A DNA stretch of 12,992 nt, taken from contig UZAN01042520.1 in the NCBI GenBank assembly GCA_900618425.1, positions 1 through 12,992 of the forward strand, written 5' to 3'. The position numbers and the translations under genes were made by a program. Numbering within the stretch: position 1 is the stretch's first letter; each line of letters opens with the position of its first letter. The notes under the pieces are model-generated. The model had not been told where the DNA came from. It saw only the letters and a program-made list of their open reading frames with translations, and ran no database searches. The DNA comes from Echinostoma caproni (taxonomy: Eukaryota; Platyhelminthes; Trematoda; Plagiorchiida; Echinostomatidae). Positions 1-9,030 of this stretch are shown piece by piece.

Positions 1-710
1 TGATATTTACCCACTTTTTCGAATTCCCGAGGGGTGCGATATAGTAGGAGATTGACTGTACTTCTAACTACCTATTTTCCCACGATCTGTCTTCTGTGTC
101 GTCAAATCTGCTTGTGCGATGGTATAGTCATTAAAGGCATTAAAATTAAACTCAGTGAAAAATTAATTCCTATGGTACTCAATGAGTAACATTTTAATTA
201 CTTTTGCGAGTCCTAGATTTCACTCCTAAGGTTCAGTAATCAGTGTGAAATCATGTCTGTTTCAGCAAGCATGGATTACTAGTTTATTCTGTGAATGGTA
301 GCACAGTTGATTTGGTGAAAGATTCATAGATGAAATTTAATTGGACTTATCCAAGACTGCAACCGTGCAAATTAGAGGAAAAATGAAGGAGGAACGAAAC
401 GAGTTTTACCCTTTTTGTGTTACTCATACTAAAATACAATATATTTAAATCAGAATCTGCTGTTATTGCACCTAAATTTGATGTTACTGAATGAACCCAA
501 AATGACAGAAACACGAAACAACCAGAGGCAGATCAGCTCGATACGTCAGTGACTGTGATCGTTGTGTGTATTGTTCGAAATCGCAATGCAGATAGCAGGC
601 AAATCTAAATGATATGCTTTTGTGATGGGTTGATTGCGTATCTTGCAGTTTCAAGCAAGCAAACAAGAGCATCTTATGTACTTCAAAGACCTGCCCTACT
701 CCCCGCACAA

Positions 711-737
711 GCACACGTGTGTGCGTGCGCGCGCGCG
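711..737. repeat. Perfectly alternating purine/pyrimidine tract (Z-DNA prone)
   Basis: Twenty-seven bases alternate purine and pyrimidine without a break. The tract begins with CA/GT steps, passes through a CACGTG-type centre and ends in a run of CG dinucleotides. Such tracts can flip to left-handed Z-DNA under negative supercoiling. CG-rich versions are uncommon in A+T-rich animal DNA. No gene overlaps it convincingly. Confidence 0.85.
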
Positions 738-1332
738 AAAGATATACTGCACACCTCTCTCTTCTGCTCCATCTAAATCTCAGTCTTTGGAATAATTACT
801 TCGTCATTATATTGGGCATGGATCGCGATAGAGTGACGGTCAAACATGGCCACTTTGTGGAAGTTCAGAGCACACGGAAATCCAAAAACGGACTGTCACT
901 CCATATGACGCAGAAGTTGAACCGACAGTACACGAACTTATGTAAAATTGTTTTACATCTTTCCCGCTGAAAAAAATAAATACCTATGCTGAAATGAGAC
1001 AATGAGATTAGTGAAAGTAATTAAGTGCATATGAAAACAATATTTATCATAGCAATACGAGCTAATCTCTCTTTTATTATTTTTATTGAAACTGCATAAT
1101 GCACAGCACCAATTGCAAGATCAGCGTTACCATATCATGGTATCTGTGTATCGCTCGGCCATTTTTGAAAACGCAGATGTGTATACGTTATATCTGTTAA
1201 TCGAGAAAACAGTAAACCGAATTGCAGATTGCGTAACGCACGCAGTCTCTGACACAACAACAAACGGGATCTTAGTTACAGGGCTATTCTGGTTCACGAA
1301 TGGATAAATTTAACTCCGAGGAAATGAGTACT

Positions 1333-1370
1333 CTTGTTGTTGTTATTGTCGATGGTGATGTTGTGGTAGT
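1333..1370. repeat. Imperfect GTT/GAT/GGT trinucleotide microsatellite
   Basis: The plus strand reads as a degenerate trinucleotide run of TTG, ATG and GTG units. The open frames that cross it, Thr/Ser-rich on the minus strand and Val-rich on the plus strand, are explained by this low complexity and are not called as genes. Confidence 0.7.
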
Positions 1371-2194
1371 TAGCAAACAGCTCGTTTGTTCATTGTTTTT
1401 TTCTTTCGAATCACTTTGGTCACTAAAATCAACTGGGATTTTTCTTCCGTCCATTGTGAGGGCGTTTTTATATTCATTACAGCTTAATTTCATGATGATG
1501 TTTTTGTTTTACTTTACTTTCTAGTTCGGGGCTTTGAAATGTATTAAATTGTTTTAACTAATAAATGCATGTCAACCTAGACACCGGTGCAGTATTCAAA
1601 TAATGGGGAATGTTGGGTGCTCGCCGACCACGAGCCTAATGGATCAATATTTATACTGTAGATTCAGACGACTCAGTCTTTGCTGGGTTGGTACAAAATT
1701 AAAGTCCCATATACTTCAAATACAAAGCAAAGCAAAACTCTTCTCATACTTTTGACAATAATTCATATTTGGAGCATCACATAGTGGAGGCAAATGCATG
1801 GAAAGAAAATTTATTGGATTTATTTGTATGTCATCCACCGATTCACCGACTGCAATGGTTAAGAGTTATATGCACTATGCTATGAAATACACTCCCACTC
1901 TCCGCCCACCCTGTTTCTTTCCGCTGTTGTTTCCAATAACTGCACTGCAATTTGTGTATCCGAAGATGCGTGAATTGCAGTGGAGTTGAGCCTGAAAACG
2001 AGAGGCAGCGACGGGAGATAAAGCACAAAGGTGATTCCTTTCAACCCCTAATTGCACTACTTTCAATGGTTTATGCCTATGCATATAACTACTGGACAAT
2101 AAACACGATTCTGGATTAATTCGGTAGTTTAACCTGGCCAGAAGTATGTATGTTTAATTGGAGGTGATTCTCAAAATGATTCCCATTTGACCCT

Positions 2195-2425
2195 GTGACC
2201 ACCAAAAATCACACCATCCGATCTTCTCTTATCTCGGGATTTCAAATTTGCAGTCCTCAGATTTGTAGACCGAGGGTTATCAGTCATTGGGTTCACGTAC
2301 TGGTTTGGCAGCCGAGATTACTTAAGAAATTGCAGTTTTGCTACCAAGTGATACTGGGTCATTTACCACTGAAGAGTCCTGGAACCATTATACAACCGTA
2401 AGAAACGGTCAACAGTGTTTGGTGA
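2195..2425. repeat. Possible dispersed-repeat fragment, unclassified
   Basis: This stretch is less A+T-rich than its flanks and has an open plus-strand frame ending at 2401. It includes a small hairpin with arms ACCGT (2395-2399) and ACGGT (2405-2409). The texture looks like a decayed dispersed repeat rather than an exon, but I cannot name a family. A splice-like GTAAGA at 2398-2403 would cut exactly at the end of the frame, so an exon is not excluded. Confidence 0.2.
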
Positions 2426-2703
2426 GATCACCTGAACTAATTTCCAGTGTGCTATAGATTTCGTTGCAAATTGAAGCCAATAGATGCAGCGGACTATGAG
2501 TTTATGCATACAGCATTCAAACACTGGTCACCACGAAAACAATAGTCAGAAATTGTTCTGTCCTGTAACCATATCGCAGAAACCATTACAAAATTGAAGT
2601 TTCTCGTTAGAGAAATGAAGGATTTGATTCAAATTAATAGTGGTGGTTCGTTCTGTATAGAGTAAATGAAGCATGAACTGAAAAGCCAGGAATAAATGTA
2701 AAG

Positions 2704-2800
2704 TTGTTTTGACCTCGTTGGGCCTCATCAGCGGTGAGAATTCATCGACCCAGCTTTGGATCGAACCTCAGACCTTGCATTCAGAACTCAAGTATGCAAC
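2704..2800 (-). repeat. tRNA-derived SINE remnant with degenerate hammerhead ribozyme core
   Basis: On the minus strand, GGTTCGATCC (2757-2766) is a good RNA polymerase III B box, preceded by tRNA-like AATGCAAGGTCTGA. About 25 bases further on comes CTGATGA (2725-2731), the first half of a hammerhead core. It is followed by GGCC, a short loop and GGTC, which can pair as stem II, and then by AAAAC where a working hammerhead has GAAAC. Schistosome Sm-alpha SINEs combine a pol III promoter with a hammerhead in this order. The G-to-A change in the core and the poor stem III suggest the copy is dead. No clear A box is seen, so the element is truncated or decayed. Confidence 0.5.
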
Positions 2801-2940
2801 AAGTAGTCAGTTTGTGAAATTTTCCAACCAAGTAATAACCCCGGAGGCTATTGATAAGATGAGCAAAGCGCGATTCCCGCAACAAGCTAGCAAAGATGGT
2901 TTGTGCTACATCGTCTAAATGGAAAATGAAAATGATCTGC

Positions 2941-2990
2941 TGCCCAGTGGCCGAGAGGGTAGCAGACTTGAGCCCCGTGCATCCAAAGAC
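2941..2990 (+). repeat. tRNA A-box-like sequence, possible SINE head
   Basis: TGGCCGAGAGGGT at 2948-2960 resembles the A box and D arm of Leu/Ser-type tRNAs (TGGCCGAGTGG). No acceptor-stem pairing and no B box are found at tRNA spacing downstream, so it is not a tRNA gene. It may be the head of a decayed tRNA-derived SINE, or chance. Confidence 0.22.
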
Positions 2991-3762
2991 TAGTCAGGAA
3001 AATTATCTTATGAGGAGTTTGATTATATGATCCTTGAGATCGTGATTGGGATAGACAAACTGGGAATCCGCCGAATGAGATTTAAAAATAATTTTATCTA
3101 TCAAATATAAAATTTTTCAGCAACCAGCTATCTATACAAGCAATTTACACAGCTAAAACTGTCAGGTTCTCTTCGGATAAACTAGAACTTTACCAAAGTT
3201 CGCACGGATGTAATGCTGTATGGATGTGTGTGCGTGATGATAACATTCCGATTGAACCAAAGAACTGAAAAATGGAATACATCCTCGATTAGGAAAGAGC
3301 AAAGCATCACGTGTATCTACTTGGAAATTAAGGACCATATGTAATGTTTTATTGTATGCACTTTTGGGTTGAATTTTCGTAGAATTCGGAAAAAAGCGAC
3401 CGATCTCCTTCATTTACTGTGAACGACCGAGGTTCTCTGAGCCGAAAATGTGCTGCACTTAATGAACAGACTTGAAAAAATCCACTATTAATAGAATTCT
3501 GTCTACAGTACGCCAACTGGTAGAACATATTTCCTCTTCGATGATCAAAATCCAAATAGACAATTCGAATTTCCTTGTTTCCGATGTCCTTACGTAATCC
3601 TATGTCTCCTAATTTAGTCCACTTTGGAACCCAAAGTATTGGCCCATTTTATCTATACTCATACTATTCACAGTGCTGCAACAGAGCAAAAGGAACTATT
3701 GATTCAATCTGTTACGAAGGACCAAATAGTCGTTGGTGATTCAAGGCGAAATCCATAGCCAA

Positions 3763-3786
3763 TGGCTCCGTGGTCACGAGGAGCCA
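3763..3786. repeat. GC-rich bulged hairpin
   Basis: Outer arms TGGCTC (3763-3768) and GAGCCA (3781-3786) pair perfectly. Inside them CGTG and CACG also pair, leaving a two-base bulge and a very small loop. The surrounding 3760-3830 is unusually GC-rich for this window, as in an old repeat or exon, but no family is recognised. Confidence 0.5.
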
Positions 3787-4103
3787 CGGGGTCATCTTCC
3801 GCGAAACAATGTATGAAAACGGGGCCAATATTTGACCCTCTCTTTATCCGAATCACCGTTACGTATCTGTGATGCTAAAATTCTGTTAATTGGTGAAGTG
3901 TTTCATTAGTCAACTTTAGCTAGTTGACACAATCGATCCAATTATCACAAATTTGTTTATCTCGTTGTCACTGACGTGCTCCGAGCCCGAAGGCCCGAAC
4001 ACTTTTACTGCCACCATAACTACAACCAGCGGGTTGACAGGTTTATACCACACATTTAACTGAATAATTATGTTAGTCTAGACTCCTAGTCCCGCGGGTC
4101 TTA

Positions 4104-4109
4104 GTTTAC
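4104..4109 (-). other. Splice donor GTAAAC after the HTHDD codons
   Basis: On the minus strand the sequence GACTG|GTAAAC follows the Asp-Asp codons immediately. Reading on without splicing gives TGG then a TAA stop formed by the donor itself. This fits an intron starting here in phase 2. The conserved GWLK sequence expected next is not found at lower coordinates in the window. Confidence 0.6.
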
Positions 4110-4232
4110 CAGTCATCGTGAGTATGCGGTAGTAGGTGCCAGTGGCCACGAGGCCCGTCACGACTATCGAGGTGAGTAATAAAGCAGAATACCATCCGAC
4201 CTACCCATCCTTCCTCCCGGTACTTGAGACCG
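4110..4232 (-). CDS. MAN2B1: Internal exon of lysosomal-type alpha-mannosidase (GH38), zinc-binding motif
   Basis: Glycoside hydrolase family 38 alpha-mannosidases trim mannose from N-glycans; the HTHDD form of the motif is typical of the acid lysosomal enzymes. Read on the minus strand, the exon has one leading base, then 40 codons, then two trailing bases TG. The codons end in RGHWHLLPHTHDD. In characterised lysosomal enzymes the last His and first Asp of the H-x-H-D motif help bind the active-site zinc. The frame is open from a strong acceptor (pyrimidine run ending CTCAG at 4233-4237) to a donor GTAAAC at 4104-4109. A second usable acceptor ending GATAG at 4164-4168 would shorten the exon to 4110-4163 in the same phase. 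The 22 residues before position 4163 do not resemble a conserved part of the family, so the shorter exon is quite possible. The split last codon TG|N must encode Cys or Trp (or stop), where the family usually has Val in DDVGW. The family assignment is firm, the exact boundaries are not, and the rest of the gene lies outside the window or is unseen. Confidence 0.78.
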
Positions 4233-4262
4233 CTGAGACGAGAGAGAGGAAGGAAGTTAGGT
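4233..4262 (-). other. Splice acceptor with polypyrimidine tract
   Basis: On the minus strand a pyrimidine-rich run of CT repeats leads to CTCAG directly before the alpha-mannosidase exon. It is one of the clearest 3' splice signals in the window. Its pyrimidine run and the exon's open frame support each other. Confidence 0.6.
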
Positions 4263-4850
4263 AGGACATACTGAAAACCTTTCTCATGCATAATAAGTGT
4301 TGCATTCGGAAAGGGACTGTGGAGATAACAATAATAATTATTACAACTTTAATGGATATTTTGATCTGTCCATATCTCTACCGTTTTCCATTTGATGCTT
4401 GTCCTCTCATCTCCTCCACGACCCTATAGCATTGACTATCACTAGACACGTCATATTTTTCGCTCTGTTTGCTAGTTTTTTCATCGTTATAAACTGAACT
4501 GTGATCAACTAATCAGATATCTGTACTATGATCGCCTTATGTATGTACCCGCGTGATGCGATGCATCGAAGAGAAATTTCATCGTAAACACCATTTTCCA
4601 AAAGAAACTTATCGATCATGATAATTATATTTTTCTAAAAATTTCTAGGAAATAAAGTGAAGTGAAGAGCTTAGTCAGTGATCATAACCTGTAAAAGCAT
4701 AACCGGTTTTGAAAATTGATCATGGTTTACTCCATTGTTCGTAACCTTAAGATGTGACGCGATCGTCCAAATTGACACTAAATTTCTCCATACTGTTCAG
4801 TGTGCATGGAATACACAAGAACTGACCTCTTCATCGGCTTAACTTCCAGT

Positions 4851-4866
4851 GGCACATGAATGTGCC
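4851..4866. repeat. Perfect short hairpin GGCACA-TGAA-TGTGCC
   Basis: The arms are six perfectly paired bases around a TGAA loop. It is short enough to occur by chance in 13 kb, and no gene context gives it a role. Confidence 0.4.
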
Positions 4867-5199
4867 TGGGCTTTCTGTCTGTGGGGTCCTAAGGTTTGGG
4901 GATCTTCATTCGCGTTGATACATTCGCAATGCTGATAACACACAACGTGGTTTAAATTAGCGTGCTGAGGTTCCTTGCTTGTCAGTTCACGTTTCCCCTG
5001 TCACGTGTACTCAACAGCTTTGCGTTGGCGCAGTTAATAGCAGATGAAACAAAAGAGTTGGTTGTTCATCTTATTCAAGGATAGTTCGGCCTGTATCCAT
5101 ACCTATCTAAATCTATTATTTTAGGCTAGAAACAACCAGGTCTAGCGTTAAATTCGTTCCCAATGATCTCACTTTCTCAACCTCTCAGATCGTACGAAG

Positions 5200-5213
5200 T
5201 CTCTCTCTCTCAC
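5200..5213. repeat. Short CT dinucleotide run
   Basis: T(CT)5 followed by CACAC makes a small pyrimidine microsatellite on the plus strand. On the plus strand it could serve as a polypyrimidine tract, but no open exon follows it. Confidence 0.6.
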
Positions 5214-6252
5214 ACTCAGTCAATCTAATCCGTTTTCTGTCCTGAACGATTTACCGTTCACCACTTTTCGTTCAAGAAACATTAGGGTGTTTTGGGTCAT
5301 TCTGGGCTATCCATCGAGATATATGTCCATTAATAATTTTTCATTGGAGTCAGGAGAAAGTAGATGCTCAAATAAATCCCCTTACCCCCGTGAATCAAAT
5401 TTCCATCGCCAACTGAATAACGTCGTTGGGCTTCGGTATACACTCACACATGTACACACATATTCTGAGGAGATTGGTTCACAGTTTCTTTTTATTATCT
5501 CACAGATGTGTCTTTCCCGTTCACTCAGTAATGTTCGATTATTCACGTTCCTCAATTCATAACCTTTTTGAACAAGGGAAAATGAATACTTGTGTTATTT
5601 CTCAGTAATGTATTGTTGACTTTCGGGTGATACAGCCTCTGGCCTAGTGAGTTCATAAGCAACTTGGATTGCACGGTGTCTGAAAATGAGCTAATTGGAG
5701 CAGATTGCATAGAGAACCTGACAACCGATGCATGAAATTCCTCATTGGTTCGTGAATCGTTCAGTCATCACGGGTAGTTAGTGGTGACAACGGAGAGAGA
5801 AGTTTTTGATGCAAAAGGCGCAAGTTTCTTCTGTGGTTCTACAACAAACGAATCCAGAGTATTTAGTTTATTATTGAAGTTGTATTTTTGTCCTAGGCAA
5901 TTGTGTTTGCATGACAACATGACACTTTACTCTCTCGCGCTTTTGGTTGCCTTTGATCGGGGCACTCACTCACCGTCCATCAAATCGTATATGAACACAA
6001 GCCATTCAGATTTTTGACCGGATGACCTTCTCTAGTCACGTGGTCAGTGCATGCGCGTCTGAAAGACAGTTTAAATGAACTTTCTACGAGTAGAAGGAGA
6101 GTGAAAGGCGTTTCAAAGTAAAGAATGAGGGTATTTTACGGTTTATATGATGTTTAACTGAAATCAACGGCCGTTTGCCATGCATGCAATTCTGATTATC
6201 AGAGCATTTGCTTCAGTAGTTTGGTCGCATGACCAGTAGGTAGACGTTAAAT

Positions 6253-6268
6253 GCCTAAACATTTAGGC
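6253..6268. repeat. Perfect inverted repeat GCCTAAA-CA-TTTAGGC
   Basis: Seven-base arms pair perfectly around a CA centre. It lies about 40 bases before the CTGATGA hairpin at 6306-6329. The two may belong to one decayed element, but I cannot show that. Confidence 0.45.
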
Positions 6269-6305
6269 TGAAAACGCGCACTAGATTTTCATTCTTGGAG
6301 AGCAC

Positions 6306-6329
6306 CTGATGACCGAAACACCTCATCAG
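6306..6329. repeat. Hairpin with CTGATGA arms, hammerhead-like words
   Basis: CTGATGA at 6306-6312 and its complement TCATCAG at 6323-6329 form a seven-base stem. On the plus strand CTGATGACCGAAAC carries both hammerhead core words, CTGATGA and GAAAC, but the stem II between them is missing. It could be a collapsed copy of the hammerhead-bearing SINE near 2700, or a chance hairpin. Confidence 0.35.
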
Positions 6330-7380
6330 AAATGCGAAAACATTAAACATTATTCACCCAGATGTCACAAAAGTATACATCATTCACATCCGTTTCGTTT
6401 CATCAATAGATATTTGTTTATCAAGTAACACTAACGTTATCCTCACTTCTGCAAAGCGTTGTATTGTTGAACAAACGGATGATCTCATGTTTATTGATTG
6501 GCTCCAGAAACACGTAGCTGGATCATTGGTTCCATACAGTAAAAGTTGACATCCCCAGTAAATAAAGCTTTTTCCTAGAACAGAGTTAATCCTTCTGCGG
6601 TCACTAAACTACGGATAAATTCGGTTCCACTTTCTCACAACACGATCACTGGGTAGACGAACGATCAAGTGGAGTGTCTCGAGATACATGCTCAGTGAGA
6701 TCAACCACTGTGATACAATACATCCTTACTGATGACTAACAGAGGCGATGTTTTGTGAAACCCTGCTCTTCTATACCCAGTCTGATTTGCTTGTTGCTTA
6801 TGATATGAAGAAAACAAAGAATATGACATGTACGAGTGGGCTTGGAGGTAATATGTTTTACTGTATAACCCTAAAAGCTAACTGGTGATCTACTTCATCT
6901 CCACGTATTATGAGTCACTTTGCCCCAGGTTATTCCTTTCTTCCCAAGTTTATCTGTAGTTTAAGCTTTGCAAACATGTGGAACGCTATCCTTGGATGCA
7001 ATTTGTAGTCCAGTCTTAAATAAAATTAATTTTTCAAATTAGTAACATGAATTATCCGTTCAATTTGCAACCTCACCATTATGACATCATTTTCTTTCGT
7101 AGAAAAGTGTTTGAATTACTTTTTCGCGTTTCTGTACATGTCTACAGTTGTAAAAACACAATAAAACTGCATTGGAGATATCCATCAGTATGAAGACTCA
7201 ATAAAAATAATAGAATTTTCGCTTTTCTGCTCCATTTTAAAGGACAATTGTTGTTCAGTGCAAGCTTTTTGGTCACCGTTCAAGGTCATGACTTCCGAGT
7301 ATACGTCGTTCTATGAGGGTATACTGATTGTCAGATGACTGGATTTTCAGTCACTATGTTGCCATAGGACAGTGTATCAG

Positions 7381-7428
7381 TTTACGTAAACCCAGACAAG
7401 CGTACGTACGATATCGATTGGTTCGATA
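7381..7428. repeat. Cluster of three palindromes
   Basis: Within 48 bases there are a perfect 10-mer TTTACGTAAA (7381-7390), a perfect 10-mer CGTACGTACG (7401-7410), and TATCGA/TCGATA arms around a five-base spacer (7412-7428). Palindromes this close together are often protein-dimer sites, but no protein can be named. The cluster lies beyond the 3' end of the minus-strand open frame at 7556-8020. Confidence 0.5.
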
Positions 7429-7555
7429 GTTTAGAACACCCTTTCAGATCCTACAAATTGATTAAAATCTGCTTTGGGTAGCATTAGACGTGTGAACCAC
7501 CTAAGTGGGGTTTATGATTCGACTGATTAAATGCAGACACCGGGTTCTGTTTTGG

Positions 7556-8020
7556 TCAGACTGTAATAAACTGAGGGCCCCAGGTTGTGAATCCCCTCTT
7601 TGATTTGGGAAATGTGATAACTTTTACCTCACGAACCAAATATTGACGGATACCTTTCTCACAGTAATTCTTGATTCGTATGATAGTTTGATCGCTACTG
7701 CGCATAAAGCAACACTTGTTGAAGAAGAGTGACTGATATTGACGTATGATACGGGACAGATGGTGAAGATCAGAGAATAACTCACGGGTTAAACAAGTAC
7801 TGGAAGACCAGTTGGTTTGAACATTAGTTATTTGGGAGCCCAGAGGCTTCTCACAGTAATTTATGTCTGAGTATACTTGTTCGATATCCACTTCTTGTAG
7901 ACAAGTAAAAACTCGAGAAACGAACCAATCTGCGGAAATACTGTGTCGTTCATTAGGTCGGATTGGGACAATTGAATATAAGGTGTGAAATTTTGGTAAC
8001 TTGCTTTTTTGATCAAACAG
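7556..8020 (-). CDS. Candidate exon of an unrecognised protein (155-codon open frame)
   Basis: The minus strand is open for 155 codons including the stop, the longest uninterrupted frame I find. I do not recognise the protein. It reads as ordinary soluble sequence: Arg/Ile/Leu-rich, with a likely amphipathic helix around LFSDLHHLSRIIRQYQ, several Cys and no membrane segment. Codons use both C and T endings, as a real exon might. A good donor GAG|GTAAAAG (7621-7627) would end the coding part at 7628. Acceptor-like sites end at CCGCAG (7930-7935) and CTACAAG (near 7895). A TACTAAC branch-like word lies just beyond the open frame. The word NYCEK occurs twice in frame, 64 codons apart. There is no ATG near the start, so it would be an internal exon. 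By rough expectation a random frame this long is unlikely but not impossible in 13 kb. Confidence 0.35.
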   Translation of the reverse strand: MFDQKSKLPKFHTLYSIVPIRPNERHSISADWFVSRVFTCLQEVDIEQVYSDINYCEKPLGSQITNVQTNWSSSTCLTRELFSDLHHLSRIIRQYQSLFFNKCCFMRSSDQTIIRIKNYCEKGIRQYLVREVKVITFPKSKRGFTTWGPQFITV

Positions 8021-8410
8021 TTAGTAGATCAATTAGAGAAACACATCTGGTAAGGGCTCAGATGCGGTGCTGAGCTTTAAATCATGTTTCTAAAGTGTGA
8101 TCAGCGTGGTCGGGAAGCGAGCAGTGAGTCGTTTTTGAGATCCCAACATTTTCTATCTGAGAAGATATTGTATTGTTTTTTTAGTACAGTTACTTTACTA
8201 CAACTCGCATTTTTAGGGTTAATCCTCCTCAAATTGGAGAATATCGTTGAGTGTAATAAAATCATGTGTTGTTCAAACAGTTTATGAGTAGGGTTGGATG
8301 GGTTGGAAATTAAACTGAAACTTTAGCTCAGACGTGCTTCAGAAGCTAAGGAAAACATACTTTTGCTCGTACATCTGAGAAGCTGTCAAGACAGAAGCAC
8401 AGACAGACTG

Positions 8411-8430
8411 TGATGTGATGCGATGCGACA
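8411..8430. repeat. Short tandem pentamer (TGATG/CGATG)
   Basis: TGATG TGATG CGATG CGACA gives about 3.5 imperfect copies of a five-base unit. It is a minor microsatellite with no coding role visible. Confidence 0.55.
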
Positions 8431-8970
8431 CATCTTTAGGCATGTGGAGAGCAAGTGATAAAGGGATGGTTAACGACTGCAGACCATGGACGTTAGACGT
8501 AGCTTGAAGTAAAGGCTACTTCTATCCATCTCTTCAAGTGTTTTCATCTCCCAATCTTCGTTTTCTAACCTCATTTTTTTGTATTTCCTGGTTCCCGCTG
8601 ACGCTTGGTGATCAAATGTTTTGTTATCCAGTGATCCCAGTCAGAATGAAAACGAAACAGAAATAATCGACATATAGATCTACACGGGACAATGGTTTTA
8701 ATCAGTATGCTACAAAATATCTGTACTCCTTCTCCAGATACAACACCTTGAGAACTGAAACGAGCAATGACTGAGTATTGCCTAGTACAACTACTTGGAT
8801 AACAAAATCGTTCAAGTTCACACTGGATGAAGCCCATGCTTGTACACACATTGTTGTCATCATGTTCAGATGCCAACCCAAATCATTAATTCAAAACTAT
8901 TCTATTACATATTTTGCGCTCATGAAATCTCCAAAACCTAATCAACGTGAATATTTTGCTTTTTGGGCAG

Positions 8971-9030
8971 AAACGAAACTGGAAACCGGTTTCGGTGAAT
9001 TCGAGTTCATCATACTGCATTGCAGGCGCT
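8971..9030 (+). CDS. Weak candidate exon, unrecognised
   Basis: An acceptor-like tract ending TTTTTGGGCAG runs into a 20-codon open frame (KRNWKPVSVNSSSSYCIAG and on), followed at once by GTGAGTG at 9031. The length and the pairing of both sites are exon-like, but there is no homology and no neighbouring exon to join it to. Chance pairing of such sites is common in 13 kb. Confidence 0.15.

Larger units (their letters stand above)
1..4103. other. Probable intron or 3' side of the alpha-mannosidase gene, largely featureless
   Basis: I looked on the minus strand for the next GH38 block, an AG followed by N-GGN-TGG and Leu-Lys/Arg-Thr codons, and found no candidate. All open frames here are short and match no family I recognise. 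Apart from the alternating tract, the GTT-rich microsatellite, the SINE remnants and the small palindrome listed separately, I see nothing defined. If the gene is intact, this is intron sequence more than 4 kb long. Confidence 0.4.
4270..7380. other. Intergenic or intronic DNA without a recognisable gene
   Basis: No frame in this stretch shows a family motif. Two minus-strand donor-like sites stand out. One is GTGAGTGAG at 5964-5972, after a short open frame ending in LVFIYDLMDG. The other is GTAAGG at 5384-5389. Both frames are under 25 codons and unrecognised. A CT run lies at 5200-5213 and loose AC/TG steps near 5437-5462. If the first exon of the alpha-mannosidase gene is in the window it should be here or further right, but I cannot identify it. 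Confidence 0.4.

Noticed and set aside
1284..1524. Thr/Ser-rich and Val-rich open frames on the two strands
   Set aside because: Their length and composition are explained by the GTT-type microsatellite at 1333-1370.
2948..3020. tRNA gene on the plus strand
   Set aside because: Only an A-box-like word is present. No B box at the right distance, no acceptor stem and no anticodon arm can be drawn.
3720..3880. Minus-strand open segment containing FAEDD, considered as a reverse-transcriptase YxDD box
   Set aside because: The surrounding residues lack the RT context (no preceding hydrophobic strand pattern or palm motifs), and the word FAEDD has the wrong spacing.
4105..4171. Plus-strand mini-exon with an excellent GTGAGT donor
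   Set aside because: It is exactly antisense to the GH38 motif exon, which has a family match. Its own acceptor has no pyrimidine tract and its 22 residues match nothing.
4110..4200. Second minus-strand frame reading VTGLVATGTYYRILTMTG, which looks like a membrane segment
   Set aside because: It is the shifted frame of the mannosidase exon and meets a TAG before the strong acceptor. The HTHDD frame stays open to the acceptor.
5600..5650. Plus-strand exon between TTTCTCAG and GTGAGTT
   Set aside because: The splice-like sites look good but all three frames between them contain stop codons.
8084..8287. Small plus-strand membrane protein with one hydrophobic stretch
   Set aside because: The hydrophobic run comes from T-rich DNA. 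There is no promoter, no homology and no conservation evidence, and frames of this length are expected by chance.
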